Positions 54,558-64,000 are shown, counted from the first letter of the stretch. The stretch is DNA of 64,000 nt from G965205255 sp965205255 (GCA_965205255.1 OZ242051.1:2976001-3040000), one strand, 5' to 3'. Notes: a model not told the origin generated them from the sequence alone. Made by a program: numbers and translations.

Positions 54558-55483
54558 GTATATTGGTGATCGCAGAACATGACAATAGTGTATTAGGTAT
54601 GGCAACACTTAATACTATCACTGCAGCAAAGGCATTAGGCTCAGATGTTCAGGTATTGGTTGCCGGGAGTAAGTGTGAATCTGTGGCAGCCTCAGCTTCG
54701 GCTGTCGACACAGTATCTAAAGTGCTGATGGCTGACTCTGAAAGCTACGTTCATCATTTGTCTGAAAACCTTGCTCCTCTAATTGTCGATTTAAGCAAAC
54801 AATTTACCCATATTCTTGCGCCTGCCACTACCTTTGGTAAAGATGTGATGCCTCGTGTGGCCGCATTGCTGGATGTTGATCAGATTTCAGATATTATTGC
54901 TATAGAGTCTGAAGATACCTTTAGGCGTCCTATCTATGCAGGAAATGCGATTGCTACGGTAAAAAGCAACGCAACGGTTAAAGTTATTACTGTCCGTTCT
55001 ACTTGTTTTGAACCAGATATTTCTTCGTCAGGAAATGCTGAAATTTTGCAATTAAATATTGTTTATAACAGTAATAAGTCCCGTTTTGTAAGTGAGCAAA
55101 AAGAAGAAAGGGAGCGTCCGGATCTTTCAGAAGCAAAGGTAATTATTTCTGGAGGGCGAGGTATGGGTAATGGAGAAAATTTTGATTTGCTTTACGAGTT
55201 AGCCGATAAAATAGGTGCTGCCGTCGGTGCATCCCGTGCAGCTGTGGATGCTGGGTTTGTACCTAATGATATGCAGGTAGGACAGACAGGTAAGGTTGTA
55301 GCACCTGATTTGTATATCGCAGTAGGTATTTCCGGAGCAATTCAGCATCTTGCCGGTATGAAAGACTCTAAAACTATTGTTGCTATTAACAAAGACGCAG
55401 AAGCACCTATTTTTCAGGTGGCAGACTACGGGCTTGTTGCAGATCTATTTGATGTTTTGCCCCAGCTGACTGCCAAGGTATAA
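54554..55483 (+). CDS. etfA: Electron transfer flavoprotein alpha subunit
   Basis: FAD-binding partner of EtfB. 309 residues; the N-terminal domain starts SILVIAEHDNSVLGMAT, and the C-terminal FAD domain carries VGASRAAVDAGFVPNDMQVG, QTGKVVAPDLYIAVGISGAI and INKDAEAPIFQVADYGLVAD. It is translationally coupled to etfB. No ETF dehydrogenase gene is adjacent. Confidence 0.97.
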   Translation: MSILVIAEHDNSVLGMATLNTITAAKALGSDVQVLVAGSKCESVAASASAVDTVSKVLMADSESYVHHLSENLAPLIVDLSKQFTHILAPATTFGKDVMPRVAALLDVDQISDIIAIESEDTFRRPIYAGNAIATVKSNATVKVITVRSTCFEPDISSSGNAEILQLNIVYNSNKSRFVSEQKEERERPDLSEAKVIISGGRGMGNGENFDLLYELADKIGAAVGASRAAVDAGFVPNDMQVGQTGKVVAPDLYIAVGISGAIQHLAGMKDSKTIVAINKDAEAPIFQVADYGLVADLFDVLPQLTAKV

Positions 55484-55777
55484 TTAATTAAACACAAATG
55501 GATGATTACTTAGAATTAAATATATTGAATTAACTTTCAATAAAAGGAAGATCTTATACGACAAGGAAGTTTGATGCGGCAATCATTGAAGTTAAATGTC
55601 GCCATTGCGACGATCTTGAACGCATAATAGCAAGACCAGAAAATTGGCGCAATAAAAAGGGAGTAGCAGGTTTTTGTATTATTTAGCCATGTGAGAATAG
55701 GGCTGCTTAAGATAGGGCTGAACAGATTGCAACCTTAGTGTGCCTTTTTTCCTTATATACTGATATTGCCTCCCGTA
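55484..55777. other. Gene-free stretch after etfA
   Basis: No gene supported. GAGTAGCAGGTTTTTGTA (55662-55679) resembles the right terminus of the 158-bp MITE-like element, but the rest of that element is not recognisable. Confidence 0.35.
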
Positions 55778-55816
55778 GAAAAAGCCTGAAACCTTATGTA
55801 GCGATAGTTTCAGGCT
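55778..55816 (-). terminator. Intrinsic terminator of the second POT transporter
   Basis: Leftward, AGCCTGAAAC, a 14-nt loop, then GTTTCAGGCT followed by TTTTC: a perfect 10-bp stem with a T-tract 77 bp beyond the transporter stop. Confidence 0.8.
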
Positions 55817-55892
55817 AGTTGACGGCTAATCATTTAATGCATCATTGATGCCAGCCTGTTTTGTTATAGCAACGAAAAACATTCCGATACTG

Positions 55893-57350
55893 TTAATCAG
55901 CGATGAGGCGTGATAAAAAAGGGCTTGTTATCAATAATATAAGCGCAATAGCAAAAGACCATAACCCTATTTGCAAAAAGAAGTGACTAAAGATAGGGAG
56001 TGTTTCAAGCGGGCTAATCACTCCAGTGCTGCTAGCAGGTGCGCCTGAAAGTCCAGCAATATGTCCTCCAATAACTGAAGCAACTGATGTGCTTAAGAAC
56101 CAAGCACCCATTAAAAATCCCCGTAGACGATCAGGTACAAGCTTGGCAATCATTGAAAGTCCTAATCCACTGACCAAAAGCTCCCCTACAGACTGAAGAA
56201 GGTAAGATAAAACAAGCCAATATGAATTTATAACACCCAATGAGTTTGCAGTTTTTATTCCAAGAGGAAGAATTAAAAAGGAAAAAGAGCACAGAAACAT
56301 ACCGATGCAAAATTTAACAGGCATGCTAGGATCACGTTTCTTTTTTCCAAGGTGGGTATAAATGTATGCAAGTATTGGACTTGCGATAATTATCCAGATT
56401 GAATTCAGGCTCTGAAAGCTTTCCGGCTCGACATGTAAACCAAATATTTGGTGTTCAACATTATGTAATGCGAAAAAGTTGAGAGATGTAGGCATTTGCA
56501 TATATAACGTAAAGAAAGCAATAGCTTCAATAATCAAAACTAATGAGACAATCATCTTAAATCTTTGTTTGCCCTTTAGTTTTAGAATTTCATACAAGTA
56601 TGTGCAAAGAATGATGCCCCCTATTAAATACAGGAGCATTTGAGTTATCTTTATATTATTCAACAGCCATGTACAGAACAATATTGCAACAATTGTGCCA
56701 ATAATAGTGATTATGAGACGGTTTATTTTTAAAGGCGCAAGACCTGCTTTTGAGTCGATATGTGCAACAGAGTTTTTCATAAATATATATGTTAGCAAGG
56801 CAAAGACTAGACCAATGGTACATACATAAAAACCGATGCTCCAGTCATAGTTGTGCGCAAGGTAGGGAACCAGTACAACCGAAAATAGAGCGCCAAAATT
56901 AATAGCCATGTAATACATGGTAAAGGCACTGTCCAGCTTGGGGTCTTCTGGCTTGTAACAGCGCGCTAGCAGGCTGGAAGGGTTTGCTTTAAAAAGACCA
57001 TTACCTGCAGCAATAAAACCTAATCCCAGAAAAAATAACGAATGCATGGTATCGGAAAGAGAAAGTAAAAAATAGCCAAGCATGAGAGTGATTGCACCAA
57101 GAACCATAGTGCGTTTAGTGCCAAGATAGGAATCACCAACCTTTCCGCCAATAGATACTAATGCATAAGTAAGGGCTGAAAAAGACCCAAAAATAATGGA
57201 TGCTTGGGATTCAGGATAACCAAGCTTGGTTGCAAAATAAATAGCTAATATTGATTGAACACCGTAGAAGCCAAAGCGTTCCCATACTTCCAAAAGAAAT
57301 ATTAAATAAAATGGGGTAGGTTGTTTAAATACATTCATAGAGCGTGACAT
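55893..57350 (-). CDS. POT/PTR2-family proton-coupled peptide transporter
   Basis: A 485-residue inner-membrane transporter for di- and tripeptides. The helix-1 proton motif is present in LLEVWERFGFYGVQSILA, followed by GGKVGDSYLGTKRTMVLGA and the PTR2 signature region FTMYYMAINFGALFSVVLVP. The C-terminal SVGELLVSGLGLSMIAKLVP is also typical. The ATG at 57350 follows CAGGAGAAAAA, a good ribosome site; the open frame reaches 57407. Single-gene unit with its own terminator and an FNR-like box upstream. Confidence 0.92.
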   Translation of the reverse strand: MSRSMNVFKQPTPFYLIFLLEVWERFGFYGVQSILAIYFATKLGYPESQASIIFGSFSALTYALVSIGGKVGDSYLGTKRTMVLGAITLMLGYFLLSLSDTMHSLFFLGLGFIAAGNGLFKANPSSLLARCYKPEDPKLDSAFTMYYMAINFGALFSVVLVPYLAHNYDWSIGFYVCTIGLVFALLTYIFMKNSVAHIDSKAGLAPLKINRLIITIIGTIVAILFCTWLLNNIKITQMLLYLIGGIILCTYLYEILKLKGKQRFKMIVSLVLIIEAIAFFTLYMQMPTSLNFFALHNVEHQIFGLHVEPESFQSLNSIWIIIASPILAYIYTHLGKKKRDPSMPVKFCIGMFLCSFSFLILPLGIKTANSLGVINSYWLVLSYLLQSVGELLVSGLGLSMIAKLVPDRLRGFLMGAWFLSTSVASVIGGHIAGLSGAPASSTGVISPLETLPIFSHFFLQIGLWSFAIALILLITSPFLSRLIAD

Positions 57351-57546
57351 TTTTTCTCCTGTAGTAAAAAAATAATGAATTAATCTTTGCGGCTCCAAGC
57401 AAGCCAAGATGATATTTCAAGTATTACTATATATTTTGAAAATTAAACTACATGTACAATGACCTATTAATTACAATTTAACTTTATACAAAAACCTGCT
57501 TCTAATGCTCAACCCTCATTTATACAGCACAGCCAAAGCTTGTTTG

Positions 57547-57560
57547 TTGATGTATATCAA
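57547..57560 (-). promoter_or_regulatory. FNR/ANR-type box upstream of the POT transporter
   Basis: TTGATGTATATCAA matches the FNR consensus TTGATxxxxATCAA exactly. It lies about 200 bp upstream of the transporter ATG, in a gene-free region, so it could control that gene under low oxygen. No -10 element has been assigned relative to it. Confidence 0.5.
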
Positions 57561-57884
57561 TATTTTCTTTGTAATATAAAAATCATGAATTGTTAACATT
57601 CTGAATATTGACTTTTTGCAAGAAATCTGAATAGAAGTTTAAGTTGGTAAGATTGAGTTTGACACAGCACACTGCAACGCAATGGATTTACAGCGCAGTG
57701 GTTTAACTCATATTACAACCAACTTGTTGTAATTTAATACAAAATAGATAGCATGAGTGCGACTACCGTCTTGATTTTTTTAATATTGAAAAATTTTAAA
57801 ATAAAGTGTTTGAGCTATATCAGCTGAGCAGCGGTCAAAGCTGAAGATAGTCATTTCACGGGGTTGTACCGAAAAATCAATGGG

Positions 57885-57985
57885 CTATTTCAAAGGATCA
57901 CAGACTATTAAAACGAGAGCATTAATAGGAGCCAAGATTATACCATCAAGGGAAATACTTGCTGTCAGGTGCATATTTCAGGATG
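57885..57985 (-). repeat. Possible IS5-type 5'-end remnant
   Basis: The stretch resembles 11095-11180, the start of the IS5-type transposase remnant (GATCA, AG.CT.TTAAAACGA and the distal CTGTC.GGT.CAT.. blocks occur in the same order). It contains stops and is only a fragment. The rest of 57561-58084 shows nothing recognisable. Confidence 0.35.
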
Positions 57986-58084
57986 AAGAAAATTGAAAGA
58001 CAATAAAAGTATATAGCGATATTCGTTATCGGGGTAGATTTCAACAGTTCCTGCATGGTTTCTTTGATGAGGGTTCAGGTTATT

Positions 58085-58126
58085 TTGCAACAAAAGCATA
58101 TGGCAGGTTGTATGCTTTTGTTGCAA
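58085..58126. repeat. 16-bp perfect palindromic hairpin
   Basis: TTGCAACAAAAGCATA and TATGCTTTTGTTGCAA form a perfect 16-bp stem with a 10-nt loop, 21 bp beyond the trhO stop. There is no T-tract on either strand, so it is either a weak terminator, an RNA-stabilising hairpin or a protein-binding site. Confidence 0.7.
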
Positions 58127-58147
58127 TAGTTGTAGTGATGGCTTTAA

Positions 58148-59056
58148 TTACTGTCCGCTGATATGTGCTTCACCACGTTTATTTGCAAGCTCCACTTGTT
58201 TTTCGCGTTCAGTGAATCGTGCCAATTGTTGTTTTGATACTTTATTGTGACAATGAGGGCAGCTAATACCTCTTTGATAATGCTTGGATAGTTTGTCATC
58301 TTCTGTGATTGGCATGCGACAAGCATAACACTGGTCATATTTGCCAAATTTAAGAGAGTGATTTACAGCAACTCGCTGATCAAAAACGAAACACTCACCA
58401 GACCAAAGGCTGTCTTTTTCAGGGACCTCTTCAAAATATTTTAATATTCCACCTTTTAAATGATATACATCTTTAAACCCTTGTTCTTTAAGGTAAGCTG
58501 TCGATTTTTCGCAACGTATTCCTCCCGTACAAAACATGGCAACTTTTTTATGCTTTCCTTTATCTATATTTTTTTTAACATACTCAGGAAATTCGCGAAA
58601 ATTTGTTGTTTCAGGATTGATGGCACCTTTAAATGTACCAATTTCTACTTCATAATTGTTGCGTGTATCAATTAATAAAACGTCAGGGTCAGAGATTAGT
58701 GCATTCCAATCTTGTGGCTCCACATATGTGCCCACTGTTTTTCTTGGGTCGATGCCAGAAACTCCCATAGTAACAATTTCTTTTTTTAATTTTACTTTGG
58801 TTCTGTAAAAGGCTTGTTTTGTTGAAATAGCTTCTTTATATTCAATATCCGCTAAGCGGGAATCAGATTTTAGCTTGAAAAGAAGTTCATCAATACCATC
58901 TCTGGGTCCGCAAATCGTACCATTTATACCTTCTTTCGCTAGCAATAATGTACCCTTTACATTATTTTTTAGCATTGTGTCAAGAAGAGGCTGACGAAGT
59001 GCTTTGTAATCTTCAAGAGTTGTAAACTTATAAAGCGCAATAACAATGTATGCCAT
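58148..59056 (-). CDS. trhO: tRNA uridine(34) hydroxylase TrhO (YceA-type rhodanese)
   Basis: Oxygen-dependent formation of 5-hydroxyuridine at the wobble position. Ferredoxin-like N-terminal domain (LLAKEGINGTICGPRDGIDEL), then a rhodanese domain with the active cysteine in MFCTGGIRCEKSTAYLKEQG, and a C-terminal region with the cysteine pairs CYAC and CPHC that would bind metal. 302 residues; start MAYIVIALYKF is standard. Monocistronic. Confidence 0.93.
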   Translation of the reverse strand: MAYIVIALYKFTTLEDYKALRQPLLDTMLKNNVKGTLLLAKEGINGTICGPRDGIDELLFKLKSDSRLADIEYKEAISTKQAFYRTKVKLKKEIVTMGVSGIDPRKTVGTYVEPQDWNALISDPDVLLIDTRNNYEVEIGTFKGAINPETTNFREFPEYVKKNIDKGKHKKVAMFCTGGIRCEKSTAYLKEQGFKDVYHLKGGILKYFEEVPEKDSLWSGECFVFDQRVAVNHSLKFGKYDQCYACRMPITEDDKLSKHYQRGISCPHCHNKVSKQQLARFTEREKQVELANKRGEAHISGQ

Positions 59057-59317
59057 AATATTCTCTTTCGCTGGCTGGAACGTAAATCCAAGGCTATGAA
59101 TGAGTTTGTGATTATATTATTTTTTTTACAAAAAGCGAAGGTTTGTTATTCTTTAATAAAGTTTAATATGTGTAAGAATATGCGGGTGTAATCATATCTA
59201 ATTAAGATATATGTGTTACTTTTTTGCAAAATATCTGTGGCTTTGCTTGTATTGAGCGGGTAGAATGGTCGCTAATTTGCGTGAAAATATATTGATATTA
59301 TTAGAGTTGAGGTAAAA

Positions 59318-60775
59318 ATGCTGAAGCGAAATTTTTTTTCTCTGTCAGTTTGTTTAGCTTTGTTATTGTTCTGCTTTAGTCTGTTGTCTTCCAGATCTTA
59401 TTCTGTTACTCAAACTAAATCAAAGGTAGCCTCAGAGATTGTTGTAGATGTAATGCCTTCTCATTTTCAACAGATTCCGGAGAGTGTTTCAGCGTTAGGC
59501 ACATTGATTGCGGTCAGGTCAACCGGATTAAATTTTGTAACTGGTGGGCATTTACAGCAAAAGTACTTCAAGGATGGAGATGTTGTAAAGAAGGGGGATG
59601 TAGTTGCCAGACTGCAGGACACTGCTATTGCCTCTCAGTTAGCTTCTGCGAAAGCAAACCTTGACGAAGCACAATCAAACTACAACCGCTATGAGCTATT
59701 GAAAGACAGTGGTGTTTTTTCTAAGCAAGATTATATTTCTGTTACGACTACCTTAAAGGTAGCCAAGGCAAAATATGCTGATGTTCTTGAACAAGAGCAA
59801 CAGTTGTCGCTTGTCGTCCCATTTTCCGGCACATTGAGTAAGTATAATTTTAGTGTTGGATCTCAGGTAGCGGCAGGTGCTGTTATTGTGAACCTGGTTC
59901 AGTTAGACCCCATGAAGGTTAGTTACTCGTTAAATCAATCGGAAAAAGGCAAGGTTAAGATTGGACAAAAAGTTATCGTGGAATCAGATGCTTGGCCGAG
60001 CCAGAAATTTAGTGCAAAGGTTAGTTACATTTCACCCACTATAAATTCGGCATCTGGGCGTTTTGATCTTAATGCTACTTTGCGAAACCCTGAAGATAAA
60101 TTGTCACCTGGAGGGTTGGTTCATATAGAACATTTTTTGGGTAAGGGGCATCGTGCATTGGTCGTACCACAAATAGCTGTGAATGTCGATGAAGACCGAA
60201 GTTATGTTTACACAATTAATAACGGGAAAGCTCGCCAAGTAAATGTCTCGGTTGGAGAGCTTACTGATAATGGAAATATAATTATTAAAAGTGGACTGAA
60301 AAATGGTGATCAAGTTGTTGTAAAAGGGAGCCAAAAGCTTACCGAAGGAACGCTTGTAAAAATCATTCATGCCACTGCTAAACATCCGGCACCAAGTGAT
60401 AGCACCCATAAGCCCGCTCAGTTGAATAATGAGAAGTTATTAGATAAGTCATCTTCTCAAATTTCTTCTACTAAAAATACTTCCATGTCAGTACCAACTT
60501 CAAAAAGTGCTCCACCGCAGGTTGAAATAAAAAAAGTGGAGACTGTTAAATCTAAAATAATAAAAACAACACCAGCTCAAAAGGGACAGCCTCATTCTCC
60601 GCAGGTCAAGTCTTCTTCAAAAACTCAGAAAAATATATTAGACAATAAAAAGTCGAGTCAGTCTGATAAAGCAAAGATGCCTGAGCCTGCAATATCTACA
60701 GGAGCAGCTTCTGGTAATAAAGCGCTTCAGGATGGTCATCAGGGTTCAGCGTCAGTAAACACAAGATCACAGTAA
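59318..60775 (+). CDS. RND efflux periplasmic adaptor (HlyD/MFP family) with long low-complexity tail
   Basis: Periplasmic adaptor connecting the RND pump encoded next door to an outer-membrane channel. N-terminal hydrophobic segment (FFSLSVCLALLLFCFSLL), barrel-sandwich/lipoyl domain (GHLQQKYFKDGDVVKKGDVV), a helical hairpin of about 60 residues, then beta-barrel and membrane-proximal domains (SLVVPFSGTLSKYNFSVGSQ, DLNATLRNPEDKLSPGGLVH). Up to about residue 350 it is a normal adaptor. The last 130 residues are Ser/Lys/Pro/Gln-rich and probably disordered, which is unusual. No lipobox cysteine is evident. Confidence 0.9.
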   Translation: MLKRNFFSLSVCLALLLFCFSLLSSRSYSVTQTKSKVASEIVVDVMPSHFQQIPESVSALGTLIAVRSTGLNFVTGGHLQQKYFKDGDVVKKGDVVARLQDTAIASQLASAKANLDEAQSNYNRYELLKDSGVFSKQDYISVTTTLKVAKAKYADVLEQEQQLSLVVPFSGTLSKYNFSVGSQVAAGAVIVNLVQLDPMKVSYSLNQSEKGKVKIGQKVIVESDAWPSQKFSAKVSYISPTINSASGRFDLNATLRNPEDKLSPGGLVHIEHFLGKGHRALVVPQIAVNVDEDRSYVYTINNGKARQVNVSVGELTDNGNIIIKSGLKNGDQVVVKGSQKLTEGTLVKIIHATAKHPAPSDSTHKPAQLNNEKLLDKSSSQISSTKNTSMSVPTSKSAPPQVEIKKVETVKSKIIKTTPAQKGQPHSPQVKSSSKTQKNILDNKKSSQSDKAKMPEPAISTGAASGNKALQDGHQGSASVNTRSQ

Positions 60776-60917
60776 TTGTTTATTTAAGTGTTTAAATTCA
60801 GTTTTTAAATAGTATAGAGACAGAGGCATTTTTTCGTTGAGTAAGTCTTTTGGTAACAATGAGTACCTTGTTTTTTTGGCATGAGTTGAAGGTTTTTTAT
60901 TTTAATGAGCGCAAATA

Positions 60918-63900
60918 ATGAAACTACCTGAGGTTTGCATACGTCATCCTGTTTTTGCAACAGTTTTAAGCATATTGCTTATTGTTGTTGGTCTTATTGC
61001 ATTGAAAAATCTTTCAATTCGTTATTTCCCTGTATTTAAACAGCATACAGCCACTATTAGAGCAACTGTAGAGGGTGCAAGTGCTGTTTTTATGTATAAT
61101 GATGTCACCAAGATTATAGAAAATGCCATAACAGGTGTTGATGGTATTGAAAAAGTATCCAGTTCGAGTAGCGATAATGGTTCTAGTCAGATTACTGTAA
61201 CCATTGATAGTAGTTCCAATTATTTTTCTGTTGTAGAGTCGCTCCGTAACAAGGTGGCAGGAGTACAGTCGCAATTACCAGAAATGCAAACTCCTCCAAG
61301 TGTTTCTGATGATTCAGGTACAGACTGGAATACCATGCCAACGCTGACTTTTGGTTTTTTTGCAGATAACCTGTCTATGGAAAAGCTGGATGAGTATATT
61401 CAGAAAGTGGTGATACCCCAGTTGCAAAATATACCAGGGGTAGGTGGTGCTCCCCGTTTTGGGCAGCCGGGAAAAACTTTATGGGTATGGCTTGACCCGG
61501 TAAAAATGGCTCAACTTCAAGTGACTACTTCTGATTTGAATGATGCCATTTCAGGCAATAATCTTGATATCAAGTCGGGCTCCATTATCAGTTTAGAAAG
61601 AAACTATGCTTTGGTTTCCAATACATTATTGAAGACTCCGAAACAGTTTGCCAATATCGTTATTCGTTATGAAAATAATCAACCGGTGAGAATAGGTGAT
61701 GTAGCAAAGGTAGAGTGGGGGTCGAGCAGGCTTATTCCTCAAACGGTAAAGATCAACGGAAAACAAGGCATTGGTGTTGAGATTCGTCCTTTTGCATCTG
61801 CTAATCCGGTCATGGTTTCTAAGGCTGTATTGGCAGAGGTGGCTAAACTGAAGAAAAAAATGCCAGCGGGTATTCACGTTCAAAATACTTACAATCAGGC
61901 CTTTTTTATTCAAAACTCTATTGATGAATGCATAAAAGCGATTATTGAAGCTATTATTCTTGTTGGAGCTATTGTATTGATCTTTTTAGGGTCTGTGCGT
62001 ATGGCTCTGGTGCCCATAGTAACTATTCCTGTGTGTATTATTGCCAGTTTTGCGGTAATGGCGCTATTTGGTTTTAGTCTTAATGTTGTTAGTTTGCTTG
62101 CACTCGTTTTGGCGATTGGGTTGGTAGTTGACGATGCGATTGTCGTAGTAGAGAACACGCATCGACATATTGAGGAAGGCAAGCCACCATTTATGGCTGC
62201 TATTGTCAGCGCCAAGGAATTGATTTTTGCTATCATTGCCATGACATTAACGCTTGTTGCCGTTTATATTCCTATTGGCATGGCGCATGGCTTTACTGCA
62301 ACAGTTTTTCGCGAATTTTCATTTACTCTTGCTGGAGCAGTCATAATTTCTGGTTTTGTAGCACTAACATTGTCGCCTATGATGTGTGCTTACATACTTA
62401 AGCCAGTACAGCGTCGACCAGGTCTTTCTTCAAGTCTGGAACGAGGGATAGAGTCACTTAGTAAGATGTACCATCGTTTTTTAAGTCAGGTTCTTGAAAG
62501 AAGAGTCTGGGTGTTGGTGTGTGTTATGATTTGTATTTTAATTGGTCTTGTTATTTACAAAGTGATCGGTCGTGAACTGGTGCCAAAAGAAGATATAGGG
62601 TATGTGGAAACCAATATTAATTTACCGCCATCTGTTAACCAGAACTATATCAATAAAAACATGGAGGTTCTTGATAAAAAACTGCTGGTTGAAAAGGACT
62701 TTCAGAATATAATGTCTTTTTACGTTTCTGGACCAACCAATTTTATTACAATGAAACCCTGGAATAAAAGGAAGCAGAGTGCTCAAACTCTGGTTAAGCA
62801 ATTAGGACCAAAATTAGATAGTGCTGTGCCCGGCTTTACTGTTTCATTGTCGTTGCCAGACCCTGTTGATTATGGCACGGGTAATACAGGCTTTGTATTA
62901 AATTTACTGACGTTAGACCAAAGTGCTACGCCTGTTGAACTGAAAGCACTTAGCGATAAAGTGGTAGCTGCGCTCAATAAGTATCCGGGGCTGGCTAATG
63001 TCAAGAGTTCACTGGTTTACAATACACAACAATTACAGTTTAGTGTTAAGCGGGATTTAGCAGCTAAGCTGGGGGTAAGTCTTTCAGATATTCAGGATAG
63101 TTTGAATGTTATGATGGGTGGAGCGCCGAGTGTTACTAAAATAAAGACAGCAGATGGTGCAAGCTATGATGTCAGGGCTCAGCTTAACAAAAAATATTTA
63201 GGTAATTTTGATGTTATGAGCAATATTTATGTGAAGGCAACAGCTGACCCAGATAAACCAACAATGGTTCCTTTGTCCGAATTGCTCAGTATTGAGCACA
63301 AAACCAATACTTCCGGTATTCAAACTTACAAACGTGAAAGATCAGCAACAATCACAGCTACTATTTTGCCTGGTTTTTCTCTCAGTAGTATAGAAAATTC
63401 GGTGAACAAACTTGTGAGTCCAATGTTAAAACCACAACAGACAATGAATTATGCAGGGGCTGTTGAGCAGATGAATGCTTCACAGTCGAGTACAGGTTTT
63501 CTGTTTATGTTGGCAATTGTTTTTATTTATTTAATTCTTGCTGCTCAGTTTGAAAGTTTTATTGATCCTTTTGTTATTATGCTGACAGTTCCTTTGACTA
63601 TTGTTGGTGCACTGTTAGCTTTGTGGATGGTCGGTGGTACGCTGAATGTTTATTCAAATATTGGTCTGGTGACATTGATTGGACTGGTGACTAAGCATGG
63701 GATTTTAATTGTACAATTTGCCAATAAATTAGTAGAGCAAGGTAAAAATATTAAAGAAGCCGTGCTTGCTGCAGCAGAAACCCGACTAAGGCCTATTTTA
63801 ATGACAAGCCTTGCCATGATTTTTGGTGTATTACCTTTAGTGTTTGCATCAGGTCCGGGTTCCATTGGTCGATTTAATATTGGGTTGGTGTTGGCTGGTG

Positions 63901-64000
63901 GTTTGATTTTAGGTACATTGTTTTCTTTGTTCATCGTTCCTGTTGCATATCTGACATTTACGAAATATCGTTCAAGTGATGCTTTGAGAACAGTTTTTAA
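60918..64000 (+). CDS. RND-family multidrug efflux permease (3' end beyond window)
   Basis: Inner-membrane proton-driven pump of the AcrB/MexB superfamily. ATG 60918 begins MKLPEVCIRHPVFATVLSIL; an ATG at 60904 is out of frame and ends at once. Helix-4 proton relay residues appear in VLAIGLVVDDAIVVVENTHR (DD pair), and later IYLILAAQFESFIDPFVIML, GLVTKHGILIVQFANKLVEQ with the relay lysine, and RLRPILMTSLAMIFGVLPL. More than 1,020 residues are visible and no stop occurs before 64000, so the end is missing. Forms an operon with the adaptor 142 bp upstream. Confidence 0.95.
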   Translation, partial: MKLPEVCIRHPVFATVLSILLIVVGLIALKNLSIRYFPVFKQHTATIRATVEGASAVFMYNDVTKIIENAITGVDGIEKVSSSSSDNGSSQITVTIDSSSNYFSVVESLRNKVAGVQSQLPEMQTPPSVSDDSGTDWNTMPTLTFGFFADNLSMEKLDEYIQKVVIPQLQNIPGVGGAPRFGQPGKTLWVWLDPVKMAQLQVTTSDLNDAISGNNLDIKSGSIISLERNYALVSNTLLKTPKQFANIVIRYENNQPVRIGDVAKVEWGSSRLIPQTVKINGKQGIGVEIRPFASANPVMVSKAVLAEVAKLKKKMPAGIHVQNTYNQAFFIQNSIDECIKAIIEAIILVGAIVLIFLGSVRMALVPIVTIPVCIIASFAVMALFGFSLNVVSLLALVLAIGLVVDDAIVVVENTHRHIEEGKPPFMAAIVSAKELIFAIIAMTLTLVAVYIPIGMAHGFTATVFREFSFTLAGAVIISGFVALTLSPMMCAYILKPVQRRPGLSSSLERGIESLSKMYHRFLSQVLERRVWVLVCVMICILIGLVIYKVIGRELVPKEDIGYVETNINLPPSVNQNYINKNMEVLDKKLLVEKDFQNIMSFYVSGPTNFITMKPWNKRKQSAQTLVKQLGPKLDSAVPGFTVSLSLPDPVDYGTGNTGFVLNLLTLDQSATPVELKALSDKVVAALNKYPGLANVKSSLVYNTQQLQFSVKRDLAAKLGVSLSDIQDSLNVMMGGAPSVTKIKTADGASYDVRAQLNKKYLGNFDVMSNIYVKATADPDKPTMVPLSELLSIEHKTNTSGIQTYKRERSATITATILPGFSLSSIENSVNKLVSPMLKPQQTMNYAGAVEQMNASQSSTGFLFMLAIVFIYLILAAQFESFIDPFVIMLTVPLTIVGALLALWMVGGTLNVYSNIGLVTLIGLVTKHGILIVQFANKLVEQGKNIKEAVLAAAETRLRPILMTSLAMIFGVLPLVFASGPGSIGRFNIGLVLAGGLILGTLFSLFIVPVAYLTFTKYRSSDALRTVF

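Noticed and set aside
57642..57712. Inverted repeat AAGTTGGT...ACCAACTT as ends of a mobile element
   Set aside because: Only 8 bp pair well, the inner parts diverge, and there is no coding content or second copy in the window.

Overview
The window looks like an AT-rich, host-associated gammaproteobacterium. The evidence is an Escherichia-type his operon (hisGDCBHAFI) with a histidine-rich leader and attenuator, a type II secretion locus, dusA, trhO, etfBA and an RND pump, alongside many decayed insertion sequences, a VgrG-linked toxin island and giant YD-repeat (Rhs-like) proteins. A marine or symbiotic Oceanospirillales-type bacterium would fit, but nothing here fixes the genus.

Layout. 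1-7975 is a type II secretion locus split around a divergent promoter region: gspE-F-G-H-I-J-(K) run leftward and gspC-D run rightward. 7976-11860 holds a cysteine-dioxygenase-like gene, a small secreted Cys-rich protein, two copies of a 158-bp miniature inverted-repeat element and a graveyard of IS630, IS5-type and IS481-type remnants. 11868-17711 is rhs1, followed by a broken chaperone-like gene, IS3 and IS6-type remnants and tRNA-Gln. 20384-27634 is the his operon with hisL and its attenuator. 28033-39257 is a VgrG island: an unknown protein interrupted by one stop codon, VgrG, an S-pyocin/HNH toxin with SMI1/KNR4 immunity, an orphan colicin-E3-like toxin tip with its own small immunity gene, a DUF4123 adaptor, a LysM protein, two unrecognised proteins, a Sel1-like protein and the debris of a second effector/immunity pair. 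39475-42712 holds a SnoaL-like protein, a POT-type transporter and an IS982 remnant.

43311-49238 is rhs2, nearly identical to rhs1 except for its end. Its C-terminus is a small protein-kinase-like domain. Ten TTTA units lie 31 bp upstream of its start. A decayed third copy (rhs3) with a related kinase-like end follows, converging on an intact gene that resembles a CesT-family type III secretion chaperone. 51896-64000 is ordinary chromosome: DUF1285, dusA, etfBA, a second POT transporter with an FNR-like box upstream, trhO, and an RND adaptor/permease pair that runs off the right edge.

How it fits together. Two polymorphic toxin arsenals are visible. The VgrG island pairs toxins with immunity genes and looks antibacterial. 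The Rhs array has Sec signal peptides, exchangeable tips joined through an Ala-Gly-Glu repeat, no recognisable immunity genes and a chaperone-like neighbour, which suggests tips aimed at a eukaryotic host. That reading is inference from domain content and context.
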